Made by a program: the position numbers and the translations under genes. This document shows, one piece after another, positions 9,899 through 19,076 of a DNA stretch of 64,000 nt; within the stretch, counting starts at the first letter, position 1; each line of letters begins with the position of its first letter. Source of the stretch: Jaenimonas drosophilae (Eukaryota; Euglenozoa; Kinetoplastea; Trypanosomatida; Trypanosomatidae); the NCBI GenBank assembly GCA_030849065.1, contig JASAON010001603.1, forward strand, positions 20,960-84,959, given 5' to 3'. Below the pieces are notes generated by a model. The model was not told where the DNA came from and did not search any database. It worked only from the letters and a program-made list of their open reading frames with translations.

Positions 9899-10551
9899 AT
9901 TCCCCAGGTAAAATCGGATATGCGGTTGGAGGGGCGGAAAAGGGGATTCTCCGTGGTTGGCCATCGGTAACCAAACCGGTTCATTGTAAACTGTTGGTGC
10001 TTTTGGCGGCGGGTGGCGTCTCCATCCGCGTTTGGTTGGGTCGGCGTTTGGTTTGGGGGGGCGGGCATCGTTTTGGCGCCGAATCGCAGCGGGTGTCGCT
10101 TTGTGGTTTCGCGTGCCCGCTGGAAACCCCCCTTTGGAAAAGGGGGGGCCCGAACTTTATTTTCTATAGAAGTTGTTATTTGTGTGTGTGTGTCCGCGTT
10201 GTGGTGGTGGTGGTGGTGGGCGGGTATTTCTTTCAGGCATAGTGAAAAGCACTTCCCTCTAAAACCAATGCGCTTTTCGGCCCTTGGCCGCGGCTGCTCT
10301 CGGGGTGTGGGTTTGGGGCGGGGGGGGGGGCGGTTTGGAAGATCAATACGTGTATTGGGTGGTTTCTCCGCTGCGGGGCTCCGGCTTGGTCGTCGGAGGG
10401 GGGCTAGTGGGTTATTCGGCAAATTTTCATCCTGGTGGATCGTTTACGCTGGATGGTGGGGTTGATTTGAGTTGGGTCAATAATTGATTGATGCTGGTTT
10501 CTCCTCTGTTTTTTTGTTATTTTTGTTTCTGTGAGGATTAGGCGGTGTGTC

Positions 10552-10953
10552 ATGCAAGAGGAAGTTGCGGATGTTCCACTGTCGCTGGTGACAGAAAGCA
10601 TAAATCAACGCGTTACCGTAGAAACGACACAGAATGGCGTCTACTGCGGTAAGTTAACAAATATGGATCAAAAAGGGAATCTTGAATTAGCTGATGTCAA
10701 AATTCAAAACAGAGACTCATCGTGGACGATATGTGAACGCCTACAGATAAAGGGCTCCACCATTCGTTTGATCCATCTCCCACGTGAAATCAAGCGTGCT
10801 CCTATGGTCCAGTGGGATAAAGAACACGTCGTTCAGTATCTTAAGAAATCATTGAGGTTGCATAAGAAAAAGCACTCTGTGAAGGCTGCGCGTTTGACCC
10901 CTGCAAATAGTGAGAAAAGACAACGGGATCGCCGACTCAAGAAATTGAAGTAG
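10552..10953 (+). CDS. Sm-D3-like core spliceosomal protein
   Basis: 133 residues. Residues 1-80 form an Sm fold that reads like SmD3: Sm1 with TVETTQNGVYCGKL, then Sm2 with LQIKGSTIRLIHLP, followed by the SmD3-typical KRAPMVQW. By family knowledge SmD3 is part of the heptameric ring on U1, U2, U4 and U5 snRNAs, which kinetoplastids need mainly for trans-splicing. The C-terminus is Lys/Arg-rich (ends KRQRDRRLKKLK), longer than the Sm core, with no clear RG repeat. The frame is open back to a GTG at 10531, but acceptor AGs at 10533-10534 and 10540-10541 fall inside that extension, so the ATG at 10552 is chosen. It is the first gene of the rightward cluster. Kinetoplastids also have variant Sm proteins in U2 and U4, so the exact paralogue is not certain. 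Confidence 0.82.
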   Translation: MQEEVADVPLSLVTESINQRVTVETTQNGVYCGKLTNMDQKGNLELADVKIQNRDSSWTICERLQIKGSTIRLIHLPREIKRAPMVQWDKEHVVQYLKKSLRLHKKKHSVKAARLTPANSEKRQRDRRLKKLK

Positions 10954-11111
10954 TGTGGAAGTGCCGTTTCGAGAGTCAGACAACAAAGCAAGCATTTCTG
11001 TAACTGTCGTTGATCTGACCATATATTTCTTGTTGCGGATTTTCATTGATGCCCTCTTCTTCCTTGTTTTTCAGACAGAGATATTTTCAAGGATTTATCG
11101 TTCTTTCTCAA

Positions 11112-11990
11112 ATGGGAGATATGCTGGCAAAACCAGAGTCGCAGAAATTTTCTACAGTTTTCGAAACTTCGCATCTGCGAGTGGGTTGCTGTAGTATGCA
11201 GGGATGGAGAAAGACGATGGAAGATGCATTCATTGCGCAGCTGAACTTGGACAATAACAAATCCAGAGCTTTTTTCGGAGTGTTTGATGGACATCAATCA
11301 GATGAAGCGTCACGGTATTGTCGAGAGTTTCTTCTTCAAAAATTCACTAGTGCGCTTGATTCTCATGGTGACAACTATACTGAAGCTTTCGAAGAGACGT
11401 TTAACGCCATTGATGAACAGATCTGCCAAAAATATAGTTCGAGTGGAACCGTCGCAAACTGCATCTATATCTCTGACAAAAAGATTGTTTGTGCAAATGC
11501 AGGTGATAGTAGATCTGTCCTTTGCCGCAATGGGACACCTGTCCCATTAAGCTTTGATCATAAGCCGTTTCATCCAGGTGAACAAGCTCGAATTCAACAT
11601 GCAGGATGTCATGTTGAGAACGGTCGTATCAATATGGCTCTAGCCGTTAGTCGGGCCCTGGGAGATGTAGATTTCAAGTCAAACGAGGCCCTCTCGTGGA
11701 AGGAACAGGCTGTAACAGCCCTTCCCGATGTTCTTGTTTTCGATACGTCTGACCAAGACAATTTTATTGTGATGGGATGCGACGGAATTTGGGACGTTCT
11801 TTCCAATGAGGAATGCTGCGAATTTATTCGAGAAAGGCTATACCCAGCGAATGCTGGCGAAAAAGTGGATATTGGTTTAGTTTGCGAGCAAGTATTAGAT
11901 CGCTGTCTGGCGACATCTAACACAGTTCGTGAAGGAACGGATAACATGACGCTGATTGTGGTACAGTTCAAACCTCCCTTTTTTGAGTAA
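11112..11990 (+). CDS. PP2C-type serine/threonine protein phosphatase
   Basis: 292 residues covering one complete PPM/PP2C catalytic domain. Visible motifs in order: RKTMEDAF, FFGVFDGHQSDEA, ANAGDSRSVLCRNG, ALGDVDFK, VMGCDGIWDVLSNEE and TDNMTLIVVQF. The metal-coordinating Asp residues expected of the family (in MED, FDGH, CDGIWD and DNMT) are all present, so an active Mn/Mg-dependent phosphatase is likely. Substrates are unknown. The frame opens at a TTG at 11046, but a pyrimidine tract with acceptor CAG lies near 11075, so the ATG at 11112 (MGDML) is used. The N-terminal MGDML is not a convincing myristoylation site. Codon use is AT-richer than in genes further right. Confidence 0.92.
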   Translation: MGDMLAKPESQKFSTVFETSHLRVGCCSMQGWRKTMEDAFIAQLNLDNNKSRAFFGVFDGHQSDEASRYCREFLLQKFTSALDSHGDNYTEAFEETFNAIDEQICQKYSSSGTVANCIYISDKKIVCANAGDSRSVLCRNGTPVPLSFDHKPFHPGEQARIQHAGCHVENGRINMALAVSRALGDVDFKSNEALSWKEQAVTALPDVLVFDTSDQDNFIVMGCDGIWDVLSNEECCEFIRERLYPANAGEKVDIGLVCEQVLDRCLATSNTVREGTDNMTLIVVQFKPPFFE

Positions 11991-12239
11991 CCAAGACAGC
12001 AATCATCACCTGCTTGTGATATGCCCTGAAACGACGTACCATTTTTTCTCTGTGCAGCTTCAGTGGGTGCTCTCACAGAGGAGCCATATACACGAAGAAA
12101 CTTAGTTATTGAGCTATCTTTATTGTTATTATTGTGGAATGAGTTTTGGTTCTGCCATCAATCTCTTTTCCTTTATCTATCCTCTTAGTGGTCGTGGCAT
12201 CAATATTGCTTGAATTCCACAATCGAGAGCAGTCGGGCG

Positions 12240-13673
12240 ATGCTTTCATCAACAGTCGAGGAGTTGAATCTCATTATCAATATTTTTGATAAGCTTTCTT
12301 CCTGCTCACCGAATGAACAAGTGAGAAGAGACCAAATCACCCCTTTGACAGCAAGACTTCGAGCTGTAGCTGATAAACTCACAAAGCTAGATGCTCCTTC
12401 ACTCCCAGGAAAAATAGGGAAGTCCCGCCCACTTGGAAGTATTTCACTTCATGGCGCCTGTGCAGATTCGGTAGACGCTCCCCCTCAGGCTATTTCAAGG
12501 AAAGATTCACAAAGTAGCTCAACTTTTTTGACCAGCGCGCCAAAAGCTGGCCCAAGACAGAGCTTGCTACAGGCACCAGAGATTCGTCCTCAGAAAGCCT
12601 CGAAGAAGGTATCAAGCTTGCGAGCTGTTCCCATCCCTCGAGAAATTCCACCAACAAATAAGCTCCACATTTCAAAAGACCTTGCCCGAAGTCTTACATG
12701 CACATTGTATAATATTCTTGAGGGAACATCATCCCTTCTTCGTGCATCGAAAGCTAGCGTATTTGTGAAGCGTGGTGATGAGATGATATCTATCGTGAAT
12801 GTTTCGCCAAAATTAGCCTTCCCTCCCCAACTCGAGCGCTTCCGTTGCATGGGCTGCCCTGACGCAGAAGTCCTGGGTAGCGGCATTGCGCTGAATCAGC
12901 GCATAAATGATGCAACACAATCATCGTCATCAGTTTTAGTATTTCCTATTTACGCACTGAAGTCATTTCAGCAGCTCCGGAGAACGCCTGTGGCAACTAT
13001 CCACGTCGAAAACAAAGCTCAGGGTACAGAACCGTTTGATCATATTGATGAGGGCGTTTTGTTTTTGGCCGCAAGCTTGATCGGGGAGCTGATGGCACGA
13101 GTTCCTCAAATGGACTGGGTTAACAACTTTTACGATCCAATTACGCAGCATATAGTGGCCCCGTTCGAACCGGCGAAAAATATTCCACTCCCTTCTTGTA
13201 GTGGCAAACGTGTTAGCATTAGCCCCGGACTCCCTCCTTTTAGTACTCTGACAACGGATGCGTCAGATCCAGCCTTTCGAATTGACCCAAAGCTAATTGA
13301 GAGAATTGAGAGCTTTAAGACAGAAATTCTCATCAAACGTGAGGTGCTGCCACACGAAGCGTCAAAACCACCAATTTGCGGGCTGGCTCAGATGCCAACA
13401 ATGAGGGAAGTCGATTCTGTTTTGGAGAACATGCAAGACTGCTGGAAGAAGAATGTCTCCAGCAACGTTCACTTAATGGAAGGAGACCGTGAAACAAAGA
13501 TGGAAATTAAAATTCTGCGGCGCGAACTCAGCAAGACACAGCTTCAATTGAATGACGCTCTGGAGCAGCTTCGGCTGTATCAGTTGGATGCTCGAGACTA
13601 CAAGAAGGAATACAGGAATATGCGAAGCGAACTGGATACGTATCTCCGAAATCTTGACAACAATCTCATGTAA
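12240..13673 (+). CDS. GAF-like domain protein with C-terminal coiled coil
   Basis: 477 residues. The middle (about 145-290) resembles a GAF-type sensory domain: a helix (LARSLTCTLYNILEGTSSLL) leads into strands with ASVFVKRGDEMISI. Later comes SSSVLVFPIYAL and a terminal strand and helix (ATIHVENKAQG, VLFLAASLIGELMARV). The last 75 residues form a charged coiled coil (ILRRELSKTQLQLNDALEQL). The linker around 70-130 is Ser/Pro/Lys-rich and probably disordered. I do not recognise a named orthologue and no ligand can be inferred. The frame runs back to a TTG at 12210; a splice acceptor lies near 12187, and the first ATG after it is at 12240. Confidence 0.6.
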   Translation: MLSSTVEELNLIINIFDKLSSCSPNEQVRRDQITPLTARLRAVADKLTKLDAPSLPGKIGKSRPLGSISLHGACADSVDAPPQAISRKDSQSSSTFLTSAPKAGPRQSLLQAPEIRPQKASKKVSSLRAVPIPREIPPTNKLHISKDLARSLTCTLYNILEGTSSLLRASKASVFVKRGDEMISIVNVSPKLAFPPQLERFRCMGCPDAEVLGSGIALNQRINDATQSSSSVLVFPIYALKSFQQLRRTPVATIHVENKAQGTEPFDHIDEGVLFLAASLIGELMARVPQMDWVNNFYDPITQHIVAPFEPAKNIPLPSCSGKRVSISPGLPPFSTLTTDASDPAFRIDPKLIERIESFKTEILIKREVLPHEASKPPICGLAQMPTMREVDSVLENMQDCWKKNVSSNVHLMEGDRETKMEIKILRRELSKTQLQLNDALEQLRLYQLDARDYKKEYRNMRSELDTYLRNLDNNLM

Positions 13674-13872
13674 AACAAAAGGTGCAAATGGGCATCAACT
13701 CAACTCAATTACTCAGATTATATATATGATTTCAATCAGTCTTTATTTGCTTTTTTTTGCAGGCTTGTTTCCACGAGCACCAAACTACTCCCTTTTCCTT
13801 CTTGATGCGACGTAGTGATAGGCCCTTAGCGTGTCACGTGCGTGCCAGCCGTCGAAGCAAACTGGCCAATAT

Positions 13873-16065
13873 ATGGAAGCTTCTCCATCCCAGAGCCTTC
13901 CATCCGTAGCTGCGGGTTGTCCCGAACCGCAATGTGGGCCATTGATAGCTTCCTCAAATCAAACTCCTATTCTCATTGTTCCTACTGATGTGATTGTTCA
14001 GAAGCTGAAGCCTTTGTGCTCACTCTCAGAAAGCCGCCTACGGGAGCTTGTCGAGTCTTACGATGAGGCAAATGTTGGAGGCTTGTCGGAAATTCAATGG
14101 GCTTCATTTTGCCGTCACAACCGTAAACTCATAGCTTCTCTAGGAGAGAGTATTGTTGATTTTGATAGCTCTGGTGAGTACTCCATTGCGACTGTTGAAC
14201 ATGGTGACATTCCTCAAACCATCAAAAGAAACACTACTCTCGACGGTGTGGCGCAGGGTGTTGTTCGGTTCCTTGAAGGGTTTGTTGCTGGAGGCATTGC
14301 TGGCGCTGTTAGCAAGACGATCATTGCTCCAGGAGATCGAGTGAAGATCATTTTTCAAGTGGACTCGAGCCGCCGTTTTAGTTTTCGAGAAGCCATACAG
14401 CTGGGGGTACAGACTGTGCGAGAATTTGGTGTAACCGGGTTGTGGATAGGCAATGGAGCAACAATGCTTCGCGTTGTTCCCTACGCAGCAATCACTTACG
14501 TATCATTTGACTTCTATAACAAGCTGTTTCAAGCTGCCCTGAACCAAAATGAGAACGGAGACACCATTAGTGAACGTCGCGCTGTGACTGTCAGATTTCT
14601 CAGCGGAGCCTTAGCCGGCGCAACATCCACGACTTTCACTTATCCATTGGATCTCATGCGGGCCCGATTTGCTGCGCGCAGTAGTTCTGGGAAGAGAAGA
14701 TTTCCGAGCTACATAGTAGCTTTTCGTGAAGCTACTGCGAAGGATGGGATCAAGTCGCTGTACTCAGGACTCTTTCCAACTGTTGTTGGAATCATGCCAT
14801 ATGCTGGCTGTAGCTTTGCATGTTTTGAGACCATTAAGCACTACCTCGTTCGTGTGAACCACTACCATAGTGACAAGGACATTCCCACTTGGCAGCGACT
14901 TGCGGCCGGCGGATTTTCTGGATTGATTGCTCAGTCTGCTACGTACCCCCTTGACATTGTCCGTCGGCGCATGCAGGTAACACCTGGGCGTTATCGTGGC
15001 ATATTGCACGCACTGAGCGTTATCTATCGTGAAGAAGGTCTGCGCCAGGGCCTCTACAAAGGTTTGGCAATGAATTGGATTAAGGGCCCGATTGCCACTG
15101 CAACTAGCTTCACTGTCAACGATCTTGTGAAGCGCAGAACACGTGGGTACTATGAAACGACCGCAGTGCACTCCAGTAAGGAGAACGTCCTCACACTGTC
15201 AGAGGCGTTCGTCTGTGGCGGGGTCGCCGCTGGAGTGGCAAAGTTCTGGTCGCTACCATTCGACCGACTCAAAATCATGTACCAGCTGGGACTCACAGAT
15301 GGGACCATCGTCGCCTCTCACTCGGGTAACCTATCGCGGCTGTGGCATCTTGTCCGTCGGAGCCCCAACGTATTCTCCTACGGACGGACCACAATGATGC
15401 GCGTGGTTCCTTACGGCGCACTTACGTACTGCTCGTTTGACGTCTTTCAAACCGTAGCTGAGAGGCTCATGTACTCCCATCACCCGTCCTTTGCAACAAA
15501 TTTTGTTGCTGGTGCCGCGGCTGCGGCGTTGAGCACTTTCTTGGTGTATCCTCTCGATCTTCTTCGCACTCGAAGTGCAGCTTGCTGCGTTCCCAGCTTC
15601 CAATCTTACTATTGGTTGTTTCGAGCGTCTGCCCGCCGCCATGGCATTCCTTCTCTGTGGAAGGGGTGCTACCTCTCAATGGTTGGAGTAGGGGTCATGG
15701 CAGGTATGGGGTTTGCAGTTTACGAAGACTTCAAGGAGCGCTTTGGTTGTGACACTTTCCGCTCGCGGCTGGTGGTGGGAATGACTGCAGGATACCTGGG
15801 TCAAATCTTCACTTACCCACTCAGCGTAGCAAAGCGCAATCGCCAGGCCGAACAAGTTGTCTTTGCCCGCATGGCCAAACCACTGGATGCCGTATTTGCA
15901 AAGCCAAGTCTCTACCGAGCTCTCTATCGCAAAATGCCCTTTTCATGGACCATGAATAGCCTGACTTTTGGAATTTCCTTCGCCGTAAATGATGCCTGCC
16001 GGGACCTAGTAGCAACAGCGAGAAAAGACCTGGTTAGCAACCTGGTGCTATTTCCACACTCCTAG
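13873..16065 (+). CDS. Tandem fusion of two mitochondrial carrier (SLC25) units
   Basis: 730 residues, over twice the usual 300-residue carrier. After about 130 non-carrier residues come six carrier repeats, i.e. two complete three-repeat carriers (about 135-420 and 430-725). Each repeat carries the Px[DE]xx[KR] signature: PGDRVK, PLDLMR, PLDIVR in unit 1, and PFDRLK, PLDLLR, PLSVAK in unit 2. The last has lost its acidic residue. Unit 1 repeat 1 (KIIFQVDSSRRFS and MLRVVPYAAITY) resembles the CoA/nucleotide carriers SLC25A42/SLC25A16. The matching MMRVVPYGALTY in unit 2 suggests the halves arose by duplication. It should sit in the mitochondrial inner membrane with 12 helices. The frame opens at GTG 13831; ATG 13873 is the first ATG. 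The role of the N-terminal extension is unknown. Confidence 0.9.
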   Translation: MEASPSQSLPSVAAGCPEPQCGPLIASSNQTPILIVPTDVIVQKLKPLCSLSESRLRELVESYDEANVGGLSEIQWASFCRHNRKLIASLGESIVDFDSSGEYSIATVEHGDIPQTIKRNTTLDGVAQGVVRFLEGFVAGGIAGAVSKTIIAPGDRVKIIFQVDSSRRFSFREAIQLGVQTVREFGVTGLWIGNGATMLRVVPYAAITYVSFDFYNKLFQAALNQNENGDTISERRAVTVRFLSGALAGATSTTFTYPLDLMRARFAARSSSGKRRFPSYIVAFREATAKDGIKSLYSGLFPTVVGIMPYAGCSFACFETIKHYLVRVNHYHSDKDIPTWQRLAAGGFSGLIAQSATYPLDIVRRRMQVTPGRYRGILHALSVIYREEGLRQGLYKGLAMNWIKGPIATATSFTVNDLVKRRTRGYYETTAVHSSKENVLTLSEAFVCGGVAAGVAKFWSLPFDRLKIMYQLGLTDGTIVASHSGNLSRLWHLVRRSPNVFSYGRTTMMRVVPYGALTYCSFDVFQTVAERLMYSHHPSFATNFVAGAAAAALSTFLVYPLDLLRTRSAACCVPSFQSYYWLFRASARRHGIPSLWKGCYLSMVGVGVMAGMGFAVYEDFKERFGCDTFRSRLVVGMTAGYLGQIFTYPLSVAKRNRQAEQVVFARMAKPLDAVFAKPSLYRALYRKMPFSWTMNSLTFGISFAVNDACRDLVATARKDLVSNLVLFPHS

Positions 16066-16879
16066 GATCGGGGCACATATCATGTGCTGAAGGCGCTCAT
16101 GTGTGTTCTGAGAGTTGCTTCCATTTTTGTGAGTTCTGTGGAGCCGCTCTTACTAGGTCTACACAGTCGTGACCTGCTGAATGCTGATAGCGCTTGAATG
16201 TGATATGAATGATATCATCAAAAGTCGTACAGAATAGCTAACTCGACTTTCGAGGAGCCATTTGGAGAGTGTCAGATCCACTAATGAAAAGGATCTGAGT
16301 GGTCGGTCCCAAGTAGCGAGAGCGCTACCACTTGCCTGGTGTGCGTGCATCTCTCATTCTCATTGGGGTATCGGTGCTTTCGTTTGGTCTTGTTCAGAGG
16401 AGCTCAGCATGAGGCCGACGCTACATCTCGTTTGCCTGGGCTTCTCATGAGCAGTAGAGCTTGGACACGTACGTACTCTCTCACCACAGGATTGCGTTGC
16501 TTCACCGTATCGTACTGCTCAACAGGGTCGATGACACAGGACGAAACCTGCATTAACATGCTGATCAAATCTTCGTGATCTCTGTGCAGTTGTGTATCTC
16601 TCATTTCCATCTTTTTTCAAAAATCCTTTTCGACATTGTGCTCCGTCTTATCCAATATCACAATTGGTGAAGCGCTGCCCATTGGAGTGAATCTTTTACT
16701 TTCGCTCCGCATCTGGACCGCCATCAGACTGCTGCACTATCTAAGAGTGATTTGAAGTAGCCCACAGCGACACCACGGACCGCATTCATCCGTGTGAACA
16801 ACCGAAGCTGCTTTTGCGGCCCTTTCCTATTCCCTACTCTCACACATTATTATCTTCTCCTGGATCCACCTAATCCAGA
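16066..16879. other. Intergenic region upstream of the TPR-DnaJ gene
   Basis: 814 bp without a convincing gene. It holds the carrier 3' UTR and, at its right end, a pyrimidine-rich stretch (about 16815-16876) with an AG at 16877-16878, one base before the next ATG. If that acceptor is used, the 5' UTR is essentially only the spliced leader. Confidence 0.6.
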
Positions 16880-18388
16880 ATGACGAGCCAAAGTTGGGAG
16901 TCGCTGAAGGACAAGGGGAATCAGGCGTTTAAGTCCAACTCCTTTCAGCAGGCGATCGACCTCTACAGCCAGGCTATCGAAGCTAAATCTGATGAGGCAG
17001 TGTTGTATTCCAATCGAAGTGCTGCGCATTTGAAGCTGAGCCATTTTGAAGTGGCAGGGGCTGATGCTCAGAAGTCTATAGACATTGACCCAACCTTTGT
17101 AAAGGCGTATCCTCGACTGCACAGCGCACTTGGCAACCAGGGGCGATTTTCAGAGGCCTCGCAAGCGATGCGAACGGGCCAGTTGAAGGTGTCAGCACCG
17201 TCAGACATTAGAACTCTCAAAGACCTGCAACTAAGCGCGGATCAAGCCCACAACGCGGTAGTTGGGTGCCGTCAACTGATAGATAATGGAAGCGCCGATG
17301 AGGCGATTCGTCTCACTCGCGACCCCGCAAGTACCTTTCCCGATTGCCCGTCTGTGGTCTTTCTGTACGCCGAGGCTCTGGCGCCGCAGAAACCAGAAGA
17401 GGCAAGTCAGCTGCTAAGTCGCTTCACAAACACCCACAGCTCGGATACTAATTACTTGTATCTTCGTGCCTTAGTTCTGTACCATCGTGGCCAGGATGGT
17501 TTCAAGAGTGCGCAGTCAATTCTGCGTCAAACGCTTGAAATGGACCCTGATAACGATCGTGCGCGTGTTCTACTGAAGCGCCTCCGCAGCATCGAATCTC
17601 ACAAGAACGCTGGCAACACAGCATTCACAGCGAAGCGCACTCAGGAAGCAGTGCTCGAGTACACAGCTGCCATCGAGGTTGATCCCAGCAACACGCACAT
17701 GATTGCCACATTGCGTGGCAATCGTGCAGCTGCGAAGATGGACTTAAAGGATTTCCAGGGAGCTTTGATGGATTGCGAATTTGCCATTAAGAATGGTGTA
17801 ACCACTGCCAAAATGTATGCTCGCCGCAGTCGCATTTATGAAAACTTGGAGAAGTATGATGATGCTGTTCGCGATTTGCAGCAGGCTGCAGAACAGGATG
17901 GCAGCTTCAAGACGGAGCTGCGTCAGCTTCAAGTACGAGCAAAACGTGCCAAGCGCAAGGATTACTACAAGACGCTTGGGCTGCAGAAAAATGAGTCTGA
18001 TGAGGCTACCATCAAACGAGCCTACAAGAAGGCCTGTCTTCAGTGGCACCCTGATAAGTGGGCACACACGACTGACGAGGAACGAACCCATGCTGAGTCA
18101 CAGTTTAAGGAAGTTGGCGAGGCGTTTACGGTGCTTTCAGATCCAAAAAAGAAGCGCATGTACGATTCTGGCATGATGGATAACGATGTGGAGGGTGGCT
18201 CTCCCCAGGGATTTGCGGGGGCCTCTCCGTTTGGCCATGATGGTTTTGGGCAAGATATTTTCAGCATGATGATGGGCGGTGGTGGCTTTAGCATGGGAGG
18301 CGGAGGAGGAAGCCCCTTCCACTTCTCTACCGGCGGTGGCGGTGGCCGCCGCTCCAACCAGCATCAGCAATCCAGCTTTTATTTTTGA
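16880..18388 (+). CDS. TPR-containing DnaJ (type III Hsp40) co-chaperone, DNAJC7-like
   Basis: 502 residues. TPR repeats occupy about 1-110 (KDKGNQAFKSNSFQQAIDLY, LYSNRSAAHLKL) and about 240-350 (HKNAGNTAFTAKRTQEAVLE), with further helical repeats between. A J domain follows at about 365-435 with an intact HPD motif (LQWHPDKW) and begins DYYKTLGLQ. The C-terminus is Gly/Met/Phe-rich and ends QHQQSSFYF. This is the order seen in mammalian DNAJC7/TPR2, which passes clients between Hsp70 and Hsp90 in the cytosol. The HPD indicates it can stimulate Hsp70 ATPase. The TPRs would bind EEVD tails (family knowledge). Confidence 0.9.
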   Translation: MTSQSWESLKDKGNQAFKSNSFQQAIDLYSQAIEAKSDEAVLYSNRSAAHLKLSHFEVAGADAQKSIDIDPTFVKAYPRLHSALGNQGRFSEASQAMRTGQLKVSAPSDIRTLKDLQLSADQAHNAVVGCRQLIDNGSADEAIRLTRDPASTFPDCPSVVFLYAEALAPQKPEEASQLLSRFTNTHSSDTNYLYLRALVLYHRGQDGFKSAQSILRQTLEMDPDNDRARVLLKRLRSIESHKNAGNTAFTAKRTQEAVLEYTAAIEVDPSNTHMIATLRGNRAAAKMDLKDFQGALMDCEFAIKNGVTTAKMYARRSRIYENLEKYDDAVRDLQQAAEQDGSFKTELRQLQVRAKRAKRKDYYKTLGLQKNESDEATIKRAYKKACLQWHPDKWAHTTDEERTHAESQFKEVGEAFTVLSDPKKKRMYDSGMMDNDVEGGSPQGFAGASPFGHDGFGQDIFSMMMGGGGFSMGGGGGSPFHFSTGGGGGRRSNQHQQSSFYF

Positions 18389-19076
18389 GCAGCGGCGCGG
18401 GTGTGGCCCATGGCCGATTGCGGGTGGGCGACTCTCTCTTCGGGGAGGCATCTATTAGTAAGTGGTCTAACATGGACGATTTGAGCAAGTTTCGGTCAGC
18501 CGTTGTCACAACTCTCGCGGGTGAGTACCCAGTTGCCTCACTGTTGCCCATTTTGCCGAATTGCTTATCAGGAGGGATAGAATTGTCCAGGGCACAGGTT
18601 AGCAGGATCCGGCGATGCACCAAGGACGGTGGTGTCTTGCGAGTGATTGCGAGAGATTGAAGAGTTGTGATGTAAATACAATCTGCGTTACACGAATCAA
18701 CGGGGTTGTGGACCTGAGGCTCGACTGGCATTCTTCCGCTTAAGGCGCATAATGCTTCACGCGCCGGGAAGTGACTAACCAAAGCAGCTAATCGTGGGCA
18801 TTACTGCCAGTGAAATCTATTGGGGGTGAATACTGCCGTGCTCCAACAAATCGCTCGTTACAATATCTCTCTTCACTTGATGTGCGCGTTGCTTTTGCAA
18901 CGCCCCACACTTCCGTTCGTCACATCGCTGCTTAATCTTTCCCACTATTTCCTCTATTTTTCCCCTTGTTCCCACTGGCTGTTGCTTCTCCGCCATTTAG
19001 GTACCGTTGGTGACTTCTATCAGAGTTTTTACCCCTTTCATTATTCACGAATTGACCTAGGTATTTCCCTTTCAGG
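18389..19076. other. Intergenic region upstream of the C2HC zinc-finger gene
   Basis: 688 bp with no supported gene. A long T/C-rich tract (about 18900-18998) ends in TTTAG at 18996-19000, the most likely trans-splice acceptor. A second acceptor-like CAG ends at 19075, one base before the start codon. Confidence 0.6.

Larger units (their letters stand above)
7980..10551. promoter_or_regulatory. Divergent strand-switch region, presumed bidirectional Pol II transcription start region
   Basis: All genes to the left read leftward and all genes to the right read rightward, so this 2.6-kb gap is a divergent strand switch, the established site of Pol II initiation in trypanosomatids. It is GC-rich and full of homopolymers with opposite strand bias on the two sides. 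C runs lie at 8404-8416, 8594-8603, 8685-8695 and 9159-9168. G runs lie at 9231-9242, 9643-9651, 9891-9898 and 10321-10330. One exception is a G run at 8630-8637. GT-rich stretches occur at 9877-9890 and around 10180-10220. The G-rich strand is therefore the coding-sense strand in each direction. Long open frames here (up to about 400 codons on both strands) have Pro/Arg/Gly-rich content that changes with frame, and are best explained by scarcity of AT-rich stop codons. Confidence 0.8.

Noticed and set aside
8748..10422. Overlapping 384-408-codon leftward frames in the strand-switch region
   Set aside because: Pro/Arg/His-rich output that changes with frame and includes homopolymer-encoded runs; equally long frames exist on the opposite strand, as expected in GC-rich DNA poor in stops.
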